Of a DNA stretch of 64,000 nucleotides, positions 1 to 8,058 are shown piece after piece (the stretch's first letter is position 1; the number at the start of each line of letters is the position of its first letter). The DNA comes from Mesorhizobium sp. (GTDB lineage Bacteria; Pseudomonadota; Alphaproteobacteria; Rhizobiales; Rhizobiaceae). Made by a program: the position numbers and the translations under genes. Under the pieces are notes generated by a model. That model made no database searches. It was given only the letters and a program-made list of their open reading frames with translations, and had not been told where the DNA came from. The stretch is taken from NCBI RefSeq assembly GCF_024710845.1, contig NZ_JANJTZ010000066.1, positions 124,001-188,000 of the forward strand, read 5' to 3'.

Positions 1-1056
1 GTGGTCACGGATCCGGGGTTGCGCAAGCTCGGCCTTTGCGATCCGGCGATCGCCTCGCTCGAACAGGCCGGCGTCGCCGTCACGGTTTTCGACGAGGTCG
101 AGGCCGACCCGTCGCGCGCGACGCTGATGAGGGCGGTCGAGGCCGGCAGGGCGGCCGGCGTGACGGGTGTCGCCGGCTTCGGCGGGGGATCGTCGCTCGA
201 CGTGGCGAAGCTTGCCGCCCTGCTTCTCGGCTCCGGCGAAAACCTCGACGAAGCGTGGGGCGTTGCGCAGGCCAAGGGCCCCCGCCTGCCGCTGGCACTG
301 GTTCCCACCACAGCGGGGACGGGCTCGGAAGTGACGCCGGTGTCGATCATCACGGTCGGCGAGGAAGAGAAGCGCGGCGTGTCGTCGCCGGTGATCCTGC
401 CCGACGTCGCCGTGCTCGACGCGGAACTGACGCTCGGCCTGCCCGCCGCGATCACCGCTGCGACCGGCGTCGATGCGATGGTGCATGCGATCGAGGCTTA
501 TGCCTCCAAGAATGCCAACAACAATCCGCTGTCGAAGATGCTGGCGAAGCAGGCGCTGCAGCTGCTGGGCGCCAACATCGAGACGGCCGTGTTCAACGGG
601 AAGGATGTGGAGGCGCGCGGCGCGATGCTCTTGGGCTCGATGCTGGCGGGCCAGGCTTTCGCCAATTCGCCGGTCGCGGCGGTGCACGCGCTCGCCTATC
701 CGATCGGCGGGACGTTCCATGTGCCGCACGGCCTGTCGAACGCACTCGTCCTGCCGCATGTGCTGCGCTTCAATGCGCCGGATGCTGCGCATCTCTATGC
801 CGAGATCGCCGCGGATGCGTTTCCGCGGCTGGCCGGCGAGGAGGGCGCCCAGGGCCGGTGCTCGGCCTTCATCGAGGAACTTGCGGCGCTGTCGAAGAAG
901 CTCGGCATGCAGACGAAACTGCGCGAGGTCGGCATCGGCGAGGAGCATCTCGCCAAGATGGCGTCCGATGCGATGAAGCAGCAGCGGCTTCTGGTCAACA
1001 ATCCGCGCGCGGTCGGCGAGGCCGACGCGCTGACGATCTACAAGGCAGCCTGGTGA
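1..1056 (+). CDS. Iron-containing alcohol dehydrogenase (5' end outside window)
   Basis: Member of the group III metal-dependent alcohol dehydrogenase family, which oxidises or reduces alcohols, aldehydes or keto acids with NAD(P). The visible part starts at base 1 and covers 351 residues. GGGSSLDVAK (about residues 61-70) is the nucleotide-binding turn and TTAGTGSEVT (about 103-112) is the second family signature. The metal-ligand histidines are in GVDAMVHAIEAY and in HALAYPIGGTFHVPHG. Full-length members have about 380 residues, so the N-terminus probably lies outside the window and the GTG at base 1 need not be the true start. The stop overlaps the next start (TGATG), so the two are co-transcribed. 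The substrate cannot be told; maleylacetate reductase-like activity is an alternative. Confidence 0.85.
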   Translation: MVTDPGLRKLGLCDPAIASLEQAGVAVTVFDEVEADPSRATLMRAVEAGRAAGVTGVAGFGGGSSLDVAKLAALLLGSGENLDEAWGVAQAKGPRLPLALVPTTAGTGSEVTPVSIITVGEEEKRGVSSPVILPDVAVLDAELTLGLPAAITAATGVDAMVHAIEAYASKNANNNPLSKMLAKQALQLLGANIETAVFNGKDVEARGAMLLGSMLAGQAFANSPVAAVHALAYPIGGTFHVPHGLSNALVLPHVLRFNAPDAAHLYAEIAADAFPRLAGEEGAQGRCSAFIEELAALSKKLGMQTKLREVGIGEEHLAKMASDAMKQQRLLVNNPRAVGEADALTIYKAAW

Positions 1057-1496
1057 TGGCCGGCCGTCCCGTTCCCTCCGAGCGCGGCGCCTATCGCGCC
1101 TTCCGGACGATCACCACCCGCTGGATGGACAACGACCTCTACGGGCACATGAACAATGTGGTCCATTATTCGCTGTTCGACACGGCGGTGAACGGCTGGC
1201 TGATCGAGAACAAGGTGCTCGACATCCACGGCGGCGACCAGATCGGCCTCGTCGTCGAGACCGGCTGCCGCTATTTCGGAGAGCTCGCCTTTCCCGACAC
1301 CGTGACGGCCGGGATCCGCGTGGCGCAGATCGGCTCCTCATCGGTGCGCTACGAGGTCGGTCTGTTCCGCAACGAAGAGGATGTCGCGGCCGCCGAAGGG
1401 TTCTTCATCCACGTCTATGTCGACCGGCAGACACGGCGGCCGAAGCCGCTGAACGCAGCACTGCGCGCGGCGCTGGAGACGATCTCGGCGAACTAG
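1056..1496 (+). CDS. Hotdog-fold acyl-CoA thioesterase
   Basis: Small (146 aa) thioesterase of the 4-hydroxybenzoyl-CoA thioesterase/YbgC type, expected to hydrolyse an acyl-CoA in the cytoplasm. The signature WMDNDLYGHMNNVVHYSLFD (about residues 23-42) carries the catalytic Asp and the helix that contacts CoA. The length fits a single hotdog domain. The ATG at 1056 shares its A with the stop of the alcohol dehydrogenase, so translation is coupled. Its TAG stop lies in a CTAG shared with the stop of the convergent downstream gene. The acyl substrate is unknown. Confidence 0.85.
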   Translation: MAGRPVPSERGAYRAFRTITTRWMDNDLYGHMNNVVHYSLFDTAVNGWLIENKVLDIHGGDQIGLVVETGCRYFGELAFPDTVTAGIRVAQIGSSSVRYEVGLFRNEEDVAAAEGFFIHVYVDRQTRRPKPLNAALRAALETISAN

Positions 1497-2515
1497 CCCG
1501 ATCCGAATCCGGTCAGGAAAGAGGTTAGGTTGTCGCCGAGCTCGTCGCAGAGATAGCCGCCTTCCTGGACGATGACCGTTGGCAGCCTGAGCGCCGCGAT
1601 CTTCTCCGCGATGCGGGCGAAGCCGGGTGTCGAGACCGACAGGCCGCCGAACGGGTCGCCCTCGAAGGCATCGAGGCCGAGCGCCACCACAAGGGCGTCC
1701 GGCGCGAAGGCGCGGATGCGCTTGATGCCGACATCGAGCGCTTCGAGGAATCCGGCGTCGGCGGTCTTGCGGGGCAGGGGCAGGTTCAGGTTGTAGCCGA
1801 GGCCCGGACCTTCGCCGCGCTCGTCGGCATGTCCCCAGAAGAACGGGTAGAAGCGCACCGGATCAGCGTGGAGCGAGACGGTCAGCACGTCGGCGCGGTT
1901 GTAGAATATCCCCTGCGTGCCGTTGCCGTGGTGCAGGTCGACGTCGAGGATCGCCACCCGCGCGGCGGTCTTTCGCAGGTGCTGCGCGGCGACGGCGGAA
2001 TTGTTGACGAAGCAGAAGCCGCCCGCGACGTCGGCAAAGGCGTGGTGGCCGGGCGGGCGGCAGAGCGCATAGGCGGAAGGTGCGCCGGCCATGACCGTGT
2101 CCGCCGCCTCGACCGCGCTCCAGGCGCTCCACTGCACGCTCTCCCAGGTCTCGGCCGAGATCGGGCAGGCGGTGTCGGCCATGTGGTAACCGGCCTGGCC
2201 AACGGCGGAGGCCGGATAGGCACCGTTGCGCGCGATCGGGTGGATGTTGGGGATCACCTCCTCCGAGGCACCCTCGATGCGGCGCCAGCGCGGATAGATG
2301 TTGGCGAGGAAGTCGAGATATTCCGGGGTGTGGACGGCGGCGATGGGACCGAGGCCGTGGTTGTTCGGACGGACGATCTCGCAGCCTGCAGCTCTCGCGC
2401 CGGCAAGCAGGCGCTCGACACGCTCGGGCTGTTCGGGGTTGGGCTGCGGCGCGCCGGAGGAGAGAAAAGCCTTCGGATCGTGCTTCTTCTGCTCGGCGGC
2501 GTAGAAGGCTTTCAT
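1493..2515 (-). CDS. Histone deacetylase family protein (acetylpolyamine amidohydrolase-like)
   Basis: 340 aa class II HDAC/acetylpolyamine amidohydrolase family protein, a zinc hydrolase that removes acetyl groups from amines. RPPGHHAF (His157, His158) is the catalytic His pair. DVDLHHGNGT (Asp193, His195) and the later GLDAFEGDPFGG segment provide the zinc ligands. EGGY near the C-terminus is also conserved in the family. In bacteria such proteins act on acetylpolyamines or small acetylated amines. The start overlaps the stop of the GNAT gene upstream (ATGA), so an acetyltransferase and a deacetylase are co-translated. The actual substrate is inferred only at family level. Confidence 0.85.
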   Translation of the reverse strand: MKAFYAAEQKKHDPKAFLSSGAPQPNPEQPERVERLLAGARAAGCEIVRPNNHGLGPIAAVHTPEYLDFLANIYPRWRRIEGASEEVIPNIHPIARNGAYPASAVGQAGYHMADTACPISAETWESVQWSAWSAVEAADTVMAGAPSAYALCRPPGHHAFADVAGGFCFVNNSAVAAQHLRKTAARVAILDVDLHHGNGTQGIFYNRADVLTVSLHADPVRFYPFFWGHADERGEGPGLGYNLNLPLPRKTADAGFLEALDVGIKRIRAFAPDALVVALGLDAFEGDPFGGLSVSTPGFARIAEKIAALRLPTVIVQEGGYLCDELGDNLTSFLTGFGSG

Positions 2516-3006
2516 CGCTCGTCCCCTTCACTCAATCTGTCGAACGCCTCGCCATAGGCGGCGTGGATGCGGTCGTCGGCGTAGTGCGAGACGCCCAGGC
2601 GTTCGTAGAAGGCCTGCGCCCTGGTGTTGTCGAAGCCGACGGCCAGCCGCAGATGATTGGCGCCGCGCGCGCGGCCGATCCGCGCCACACGCCGGATCAG
2701 CGCCTCGCCGATCTTCATGCCGCGGAAGCGATCGTCGACATAGAGGTCTTGTATGTAGACGCCGGGCTTCCCCAGCCAGGTGGAGAAGACGGGCAGATAG
2801 AGGCACATGCCGGCGAAGGCGCCGTCGACCTCGGCCACCAGTCCCTCGAAGGCGCGGCCGGGCGCCAGGCCTTCGCGGGCGAAGATCTCGGGCGTGCTAG
2901 CGATCTTGTTTGCCGTTCCCAATGCTTCGCCCAACGCGAGGATCGCGCGGTGGATGGTCGCGGCGTCGGCGGGAGTAGTGTCGCGGATGAGGAGGCGGGG
3001 GCTCAT
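2512..3006 (-). CDS. GNAT family N-acetyltransferase
   Basis: 164 aa acetyltransferase with a single GNAT fold. It resembles diamine/spermidine N-acetyltransferases: an N-terminal IRDTTPADAATI strand-helix, YIQDLYVDDRFRGMKIGEALI as motif A with the acetyl-CoA loop R-G-M-K-I-G, and NTRAQAFYERLG as motif B. It would transfer acetyl from acetyl-CoA to an amine. I chose the ATG at 3006 (MSPRLLIRD), not the in-frame ATG eight codons upstream, because family homology begins there. It overlaps the downstream HDAC-like gene by 4 bases. The pair suggests reversible acetylation of a polyamine-like compound, which is inference. Confidence 0.8.
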   Translation of the reverse strand: MSPRLLIRDTTPADAATIHRAILALGEALGTANKIASTPEIFAREGLAPGRAFEGLVAEVDGAFAGMCLYLPVFSTWLGKPGVYIQDLYVDDRFRGMKIGEALIRRVARIGRARGANHLRLAVGFDNTRAQAFYERLGVSHYADDRIHAAYGEAFDRLSEGDER

Positions 3007-3065
3007 CGCGGTCCTGGCGTCGTGGCGCACGCCCCCCTCACCCTGCCTCCGCTTCGCTCGGCGGA

Positions 3066-3149
3066 CCTCTCCCCGAGGGGAGAGGAGGTAACCAACGCCG
3101 GCGCCAGACCTCTTCTCCCCAGCGGGGAGAAGGTGGCCGCGAAGCGGCC
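3066..3149. repeat. Intergenic palindromic repeat: three adjacent hairpins
   Basis: Three inverted repeats lie in the 175-base gap between two minus-strand genes. They are CCTCTCCCC/GGGGAGAGG (3066-3085, 2-base loop), CTTCTCCCC/GGGGAGAAG (3112-3132, 3-base loop) and GGCCGC/GCGGCC (3135-3149). From memory, this kind of CTCTCCCC...GGGGAGAG element with a following GCGAAGCGG is a dispersed intergenic repeat in Mesorhizobium-like genomes. It may fold in RNA and affect readthrough or mRNA stability. There is no T-run typical of an intrinsic terminator. Confidence 0.75.
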
Positions 3150-3181
3150 GGATGACGGGGATACCTGGTTCACGATGCAGA

Positions 3182-4558
3182 CTACTCGTTCACCGGCAAG
3201 CCGAATTCGCGCGCGGCGGCGGCGATGGAATCGCCGAGGATCGAAACGATCTCGCCGATCTGCTCGCGGGTGACGATGAGCGGCGGGGCGACCATGATGC
3301 AATCGCCCTGCACGCCGCCTTTCACGCGGCGGAAATAGACGATCAGGCCGCGCTCGTAGGCGAGGTCGAGGACGCGCTGGCCGATGGTGATCTCGGGCGG
3401 CAGGTTCTTCATCGTCGCCTTGTCGGCGACGAACTCGATTGCCGTCATCAACCCCTTGCCGCGCACGTCGCCGATGAACGGGAAGCGGTCGGCGAGCGAC
3501 TGCAGCCCGGCGATCAGGTCCTCGCCGCGCGCGGCGGCGTTGTCGATCAGCTTCAGGCGGTCGATCTCCTGCATCACGGCGAGTCCCGCCGCGCAGGCCA
3601 GCGGGTTGCCGGCATAGGTATGGCCATGCGCAAAGCCGCCCATGTCGAGCACCGGCTTGACGATGCGCATCGGCGCGCACATGGCGCCGAGCGGCATGTA
3701 GCCCGAGCCGATGCCCTTCGACAGCGAGACGATGTCGGGCGTGCAGTTCCAGTGGTCGCCGCCGAGGAACTTTCCAGTGCGCGCGACGCCGCTCATCACC
3801 TCGTCGTGGATGAGGAGGATGCCGTAGCGATCGCAGATTTCGCGGATGCGGGGATAGTAACTGTCGGGGGCGACGAGCGCGTTGGTGGCCGCTCCGCCGA
3901 TTGGCTCCATGATGAAGGCGACGACGCTCTCCGGCCCTTCGGCCAGGATCTTCTCCTCCAGCATGTCGGCATATTTCACGCCGCGCTGCTCGAGCGTGAG
4001 GTTGTCGCGGTCGCGGTAGGCCGTCGGCGCGGGGATGGAGGGCATGGCCTTCATCTGCTCCTCGAAGTGGCCGGTGAGCATCGCGTCGTGCGTGACGGTG
4101 AGCGCGCCCAGCGTGCCGCCATGGTAGGAGGGCATGCGGCCGATCACCTTCCAACGCTTTGGCTGGCCGGTCGCGACCGCCCATTGGCGGGCAAGCTTGA
4201 TGCAGGATTCCACCGCTTCGGAGCCGCCCGAGACGAAGAAGATCCGGTCGAGCTGGTTGGGCATGCGGCCGGCGATGTCGCGGGCGAGGTCCTCGGCCGG
4301 CTCGTTCTCGAAGTGGAGCCGATAGGCGAAGGTGGTCTTCTCCATCTGCGCCTTCATCGCGTCGAGGACGTGGCGGTTGGAATAGCCAAGGTTGACCGCG
4401 ACCGGGCCGGAGGAGCCGTCGATGAAGCGGCGGCCGTCCTGCGTCCAGAGGTAAATGCCCTCCGCGCGGTCGACCAGCGGCCGGCGCAGGCGCGTGACAT
4501 AGAAGAGATGGGAGGGCGCGCGGTTCGCGCCGACGGCGACGGTCTGGTTCATGGTCAT
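3182..4558 (-). CDS. Class III aminotransferase (PLP-dependent)
   Basis: 458 aa class III (omega-type) aminotransferase that moves an amino group between an amine or amino acid and a keto acid with PLP. Markers are FVSGGSEAVESCIKLAR (phosphate-binding turn), YHGGT, LLIHDEVMSGVARTGK (Asp that binds the PLP ring nitrogen) and SLSKGIGSGYMPLGA with the Schiff-base Lys281. GHTYAGNPLACAAGL is also typical. The ATG at 4558 forms an ATGA overlap with the upstream dimethylformamidase-like gene; a second ATG two codons on is possible. The coupling suggests it handles an amine or amino acid released by that neighbour. Substrate unknown. Confidence 0.88.
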   Translation of the reverse strand: MTMNQTVAVGANRAPSHLFYVTRLRRPLVDRAEGIYLWTQDGRRFIDGSSGPVAVNLGYSNRHVLDAMKAQMEKTTFAYRLHFENEPAEDLARDIAGRMPNQLDRIFFVSGGSEAVESCIKLARQWAVATGQPKRWKVIGRMPSYHGGTLGALTVTHDAMLTGHFEEQMKAMPSIPAPTAYRDRDNLTLEQRGVKYADMLEEKILAEGPESVVAFIMEPIGGAATNALVAPDSYYPRIREICDRYGILLIHDEVMSGVARTGKFLGGDHWNCTPDIVSLSKGIGSGYMPLGAMCAPMRIVKPVLDMGGFAHGHTYAGNPLACAAGLAVMQEIDRLKLIDNAAARGEDLIAGLQSLADRFPFIGDVRGKGLMTAIEFVADKATMKNLPPEITIGQRVLDLAYERGLIVYFRRVKGGVQGDCIMVAPPLIVTREQIGEIVSILGDSIAAAAREFGLPVNE

Positions 4559-6198
4559 GTCTTTCCGAGATATCTGTCGAGCACGTTGGCCGTCACCTTC
4601 TCGACCATCGCGTCCTTGCGCAGCAGTCCGGCGACCCATTCGCAGCTGCCGGCGTGGAAAACGTCGCCGTCGCCCTTGGGGAAGTTGACGATCATGCCGT
4701 TGGAGCGCTTGACCTTGTCGAGGTTCTCGTCGCTGGGCGAGCCGTAGAGCGTTTCGGCAATGAAGCGGCCGTCCTCGTCGGCGAGGAAGCGGGCGCTGGC
4801 GGGAAGGTCGGCGCTCTCCTCGACCTGGCTGGCCATGCCGACGGCGAGGATCGAGAGCCCGTCGGGCGCGCCGCTTTCGGGGGTGGGGTAGGGCAGGCCG
4901 CCGCGGATCTCGTGGTCGAGCCCGTCGACCTCGTAGCCGTAGACGCCGCCTTCGGCGCCCAGCAGGTCGCCATAGTAGATGCCAGTGCCCTTGAAGGCCC
5001 AGTGCTCCGGCCGGTAGATCGGAAAACCGCGCACGCCGCGCGGAGCGCAGCCGCCCCAGCCGGTGTAGACGCCTTTCGCGGCGTTGAGGCCGAAGGTGGT
5101 AACGCCGGGCCGGCCGATTTCGGGGGCTTCCCAGGAGTTTGTGGCGCGGGTGACGTCGCCGCCCGGCTGATAAGCGGGGTCGTCCGTTCGCGCCTTGTAC
5201 TTGTAGCAGACCTGCTTGCGGCCCTGATCCTCGAAACGCGTCTGCCACATGAAGTTGCCGGCGAAGCGCGCCGCGCCCCCGCCGCGGGCGACCCAGGCAT
5301 CGACCGTGTCGCGCATCTCCCAGGTCCAATATTCGTCGTGGCCGACAAAGGCGGCGCAGTCGTAGCCGTCGAGGATCTCGGGCTCATAGTGCAGCTCGTG
5401 CTGTCCGATCAGGTCGACTTCGTAGCCGGCGCGTTCGGCCCAGCGGAAGAAGTGGCTGTCGTAGCTCGCCCAGCCCGACGAGGCGTATTTCTTGGAATGG
5501 CCGGTGGCGAAGGCCCATTCCATATGCGGGTAGCGCGGCACGGTGGCGATGGGCGTGGCGAAGTCGAGCGGCACGCGCGGTGCGTCGGGCGGCAGCACGA
5601 TGAAGCCGCGGCACCAGGGGCGCTGGTTCGAGACGGTGGTGGCGAACTGGTCCCGGTTCGGCCCGGTGATGCCCTGGTAATGGTTGGAGCCGCCCCAGGT
5701 GTTGTAGGCGTGCCAGGTGCCGGTGGCGGCGACCTGCAGCACACGGCCCGGCCGCTTGCCGGGGCGCGGCTTGACGATGAAGAGGTGGTGGCTTGTGATC
5801 GGCTTCCCGTCGCGGCCCTCGGCGGACAATGTCGCGCGGTAAGCGCCGGATGGCCATTCCTCGGGTACGCGGAAGGCGAAAGTGGTGTCCCAGCCGCAGC
5901 CTTCGACCGAGCACTGGTCGGGCGTGTCCTGCCAGCGCGCGGGGATGTTGTCGCGGGTCAGGACGTGCCGTTCCTCGCCGCCGTCGCGGACGATGTCGAG
6001 CCGGAAGGAGGGCGCAGTGGAACTGACCCGCAGGTCCACCTCCTCGCCGGGGAAATAGGCGTAGCGCGACGTGTAGGCCCAGATTTCGCCGCGGTCGCCA
6101 TCCATGCCCGGCCACTCGTAGTAGTGGCCAAGCACCGCCTCGCGGCGCTGATCTTCCGTCAGGCCGAAATCGGGAAAGGTGCCGCTCTGCGCGCGCAT
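4555..6198 (-). CDS. N,N-dimethylformamidase large-subunit-like protein
   Basis: 547 aa protein related to the C-terminal part of the large subunit of N,N-dimethylformamidase, an iron amidohydrolase. Visible hallmarks are YNTWGGSN (165-172), GHDEYW (286-291) and a C-terminal HAGSCEW that offers the His/Glu expected at the metal site. It starts after AGGAGC at 6198. Classic DMFase has a longer large chain (over 700 aa, from memory) plus a small subunit, and no small-subunit gene is visible here. The true substrate is therefore probably another amide. It overlaps the downstream aminotransferase by 4 bases. Confidence 0.7.
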   Translation of the reverse strand: MRAQSGTFPDFGLTEDQRREAVLGHYYEWPGMDGDRGEIWAYTSRYAYFPGEEVDLRVSSTAPSFRLDIVRDGGEERHVLTRDNIPARWQDTPDQCSVEGCGWDTTFAFRVPEEWPSGAYRATLSAEGRDGKPITSHHLFIVKPRPGKRPGRVLQVAATGTWHAYNTWGGSNHYQGITGPNRDQFATTVSNQRPWCRGFIVLPPDAPRVPLDFATPIATVPRYPHMEWAFATGHSKKYASSGWASYDSHFFRWAERAGYEVDLIGQHELHYEPEILDGYDCAAFVGHDEYWTWEMRDTVDAWVARGGGAARFAGNFMWQTRFEDQGRKQVCYKYKARTDDPAYQPGGDVTRATNSWEAPEIGRPGVTTFGLNAAKGVYTGWGGCAPRGVRGFPIYRPEHWAFKGTGIYYGDLLGAEGGVYGYEVDGLDHEIRGGLPYPTPESGAPDGLSILAVGMASQVEESADLPASARFLADEDGRFIAETLYGSPSDENLDKVKRSNGMIVNFPKGDGDVFHAGSCEWVAGLLRKDAMVEKVTANVLDRYLGKT

Positions 6199-6313
6199 GG
6201 ATGGGTGCTCCTATCGGCCCGAGATCACCACGCCGGAGAGCGGATGGGCAAGCTTTATCATGGGGCCATCGATGCCTGACCCATTGGTGCTGCTCTCGCA
6301 GCTGCTGATGTTG

Positions 6314-6453
6314 CCCCTCACCCGTACCCTCTCCCCGTGAAGGACGGGGAGAGGGGGGCGCCAGTGTCGGCATGCCTCTTTCCACGTCGAAGTTGGGCAT
6401 GAACCTGCGCGATCCCCTCTCCCCGCTTGCGGGGAGAGGGTACGGGTGAGGGG
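6314..6453. repeat. Nested inverted repeat, 24-bp perfect outer arms
   Basis: The arms at 6314-6337 and 6430-6453 are perfect reverse complements over 24 bases, 92 bases apart. Each arm also lies in its own hairpin: 6327-6338 pairs with 6344-6355 (12 bp, GAAGG loop) and 6415-6426 pairs with 6429-6440 (12 bp, 2-base loop). The element can thus fold as one long stem or as two hairpins. The CTCTCCCC core is shared with the repeat at 3066-3149. It fills most of the 295-base gap between two minus-strand genes. No coding sequence is credible in the gap. Confidence 0.85.
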
Positions 6454-6493
6454 CAGTGGAGACAATTGAGGCGGCGCGCGCGTCGCGAATCGC

Positions 6494-7999
6494 TCAGCCC
6501 GTGAAGCTGTCCTTGTAACTCTCCCGCAACTGCGCCTTCTGCACCTTGCCCATCGTGTTGCGGGGGAGTTCCGCGACGATCTCGTAGCGGCGCGGGTGCT
6601 TGAAACGGGCGAGTTTCTCGCTGACCGTCGCCTGCACGGCCTCGATGTCCAGGCCGGGCCTGGCCACGATCACCGCGACCGCCGCCTCGCCCATGTCGGG
6701 ATGCGGCACCCCGACAACCGCTGTCTCGACGACGCCGTCGATCGCATCGATGACCTCCTCGATCTCCTTCGGGTAGATGTTTAGCCCGCCGGCGATGATC
6801 AGGTCCTTCTGGCGGCCGACGATGTGGACGTAGCCGTCGGCATCGATCATCGACATGTCGCCGGTGATGAACCAGCCGCCCGGACGGAACTCGGCCGCCG
6901 TCTTCTCGGGCAGGTTCCAGTAGCCCTTGAAGACGTTGGGGCCCTTCACCTCCAGGATGCCGATCTCGCCCTGCGGCAGGACCTTGCCCTCGGGGCTGGC
7001 GACGCGGACGCTGACGCCCGGCAGCGGGAAGCCGACGGCACCGGCGCGCCGCTCGCCCTCGTAGGGGTTGGAGGTGGTCATCGACGTCTCGGTCATGCCG
7101 TAGCGTTCGAGGATGCGATGGCCGGTCTTCTGCTCGAACTCGACATGCGTCTCGGCGAGCAGAGGCGCGCTGCCGGAGATGAACAGGCGCATGCCGACGA
7201 CATGGTCTCTAGTCAGGCGCGGGGACGCCAGCAGGCGCGTGTAGAAGGTCGGCACGCCCATCAGCGCGGTGGCGCGCGGGATCGCGTCGAGCACGGCGTC
7301 GGGGTTGAAGGCGGCGTGAAAGATCATCGTGCCGCCGACCTTGAGCATGATGTTGCAGGCCACGAACAGGCCGTGCGTGTGGTAGATCGGCAATGCGTGC
7401 ACCAGCACGTCGTTCTCGGTGAAGCGCCAGATGTCGACCAGCGCCAGCGTGTTCGACAGCAGGTTGTCGTGGCTGAGCATCGCGCCTTTGGAGCGGCCTG
7501 TGGTGCCAGAGGTGTAGAGGATCGCGGCGAGGTCGTCGGGGCTGCGCTCGACGACTTCCACCAGCGGCGAGGCCTTCGCTGCTTCCGCCGGGAGGCTGCC
7601 GCCGCGATCGGCCGAAATCGTCAACTGGCCGATGCGGAGCTTCGCCGTGAGGCCTGCGTGCCCATCCTTCGCTGCCTCGTCGCAGACGAAAAGGCGTGGG
7701 GAGGCGTCGGCCAAGAAGAATTCGACCTCGGTGGGCGTGTAGGCGGTGTTGAGCGGCAGGAACACCGCGCCCACCTGCTGGCACGCGAGATAGACGGCGA
7801 GCGTCTCCGGCGTCTTGGGCGCCTGGACCGCGACTCGGTCGCCGGGCTCCACGCCGTGAGCGACCAGCACCGACGCAATGCGGGCGACGAGGTCGGCGAA
7901 GTCGCCGAAGGTGAGGCGTCCCTTGCCGTCTAGATCGAGAAAGGTCTTCGTCCAGCCGCGATGCGGCAGGACCAGAGCGTCATAAAGCGGATTGGCCAT
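6494..7999 (-). CDS. matB: Malonyl-CoA synthetase-like AMP-dependent ligase
   Basis: 501 aa member of the ANL superfamily that activates a carboxylic acid to its CoA thioester with ATP. AILYTSGTTGRSKGAM is the P-loop-like motif, GYWNLPEKT and GWFITGDMSMID the later core motifs, and PRNTMGKVQKAQLRE near the C-terminus carries the catalytic Lys. The N-terminal YLACQQVGAVFLPLNTAYT and FFLADASP segments resemble MatB of rhizobia, hence malonate/methylmalonate as the likely substrate, though this needs confirmation. It starts after GGGAGGAA. It is the last gene of the long minus-strand operon, and with the thiolase upstream it could supply or recycle CoA intermediates. Confidence 0.72.
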   Translation of the reverse strand: MANPLYDALVLPHRGWTKTFLDLDGKGRLTFGDFADLVARIASVLVAHGVEPGDRVAVQAPKTPETLAVYLACQQVGAVFLPLNTAYTPTEVEFFLADASPRLFVCDEAAKDGHAGLTAKLRIGQLTISADRGGSLPAEAAKASPLVEVVERSPDDLAAILYTSGTTGRSKGAMLSHDNLLSNTLALVDIWRFTENDVLVHALPIYHTHGLFVACNIMLKVGGTMIFHAAFNPDAVLDAIPRATALMGVPTFYTRLLASPRLTRDHVVGMRLFISGSAPLLAETHVEFEQKTGHRILERYGMTETSMTTSNPYEGERRAGAVGFPLPGVSVRVASPEGKVLPQGEIGILEVKGPNVFKGYWNLPEKTAAEFRPGGWFITGDMSMIDADGYVHIVGRQKDLIIAGGLNIYPKEIEEVIDAIDGVVETAVVGVPHPDMGEAAVAVIVARPGLDIEAVQATVSEKLARFKHPRRYEIVAELPRNTMGKVQKAQLRESYKDSFTG

Positions 8000-8058
8000 G
8001 CGATTCCTCCCGGCTCATCTCGCATGAAGAGGACCGGGAATTCCAGAGGTGGCCTGGA

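Noticed and set aside
3066-6453. The hairpin repeats as ends of an insertion sequence or composite transposon
   Set aside because: No transposase gene or target duplication is visible; the genes between are ordinary metabolic genes with normal composition.
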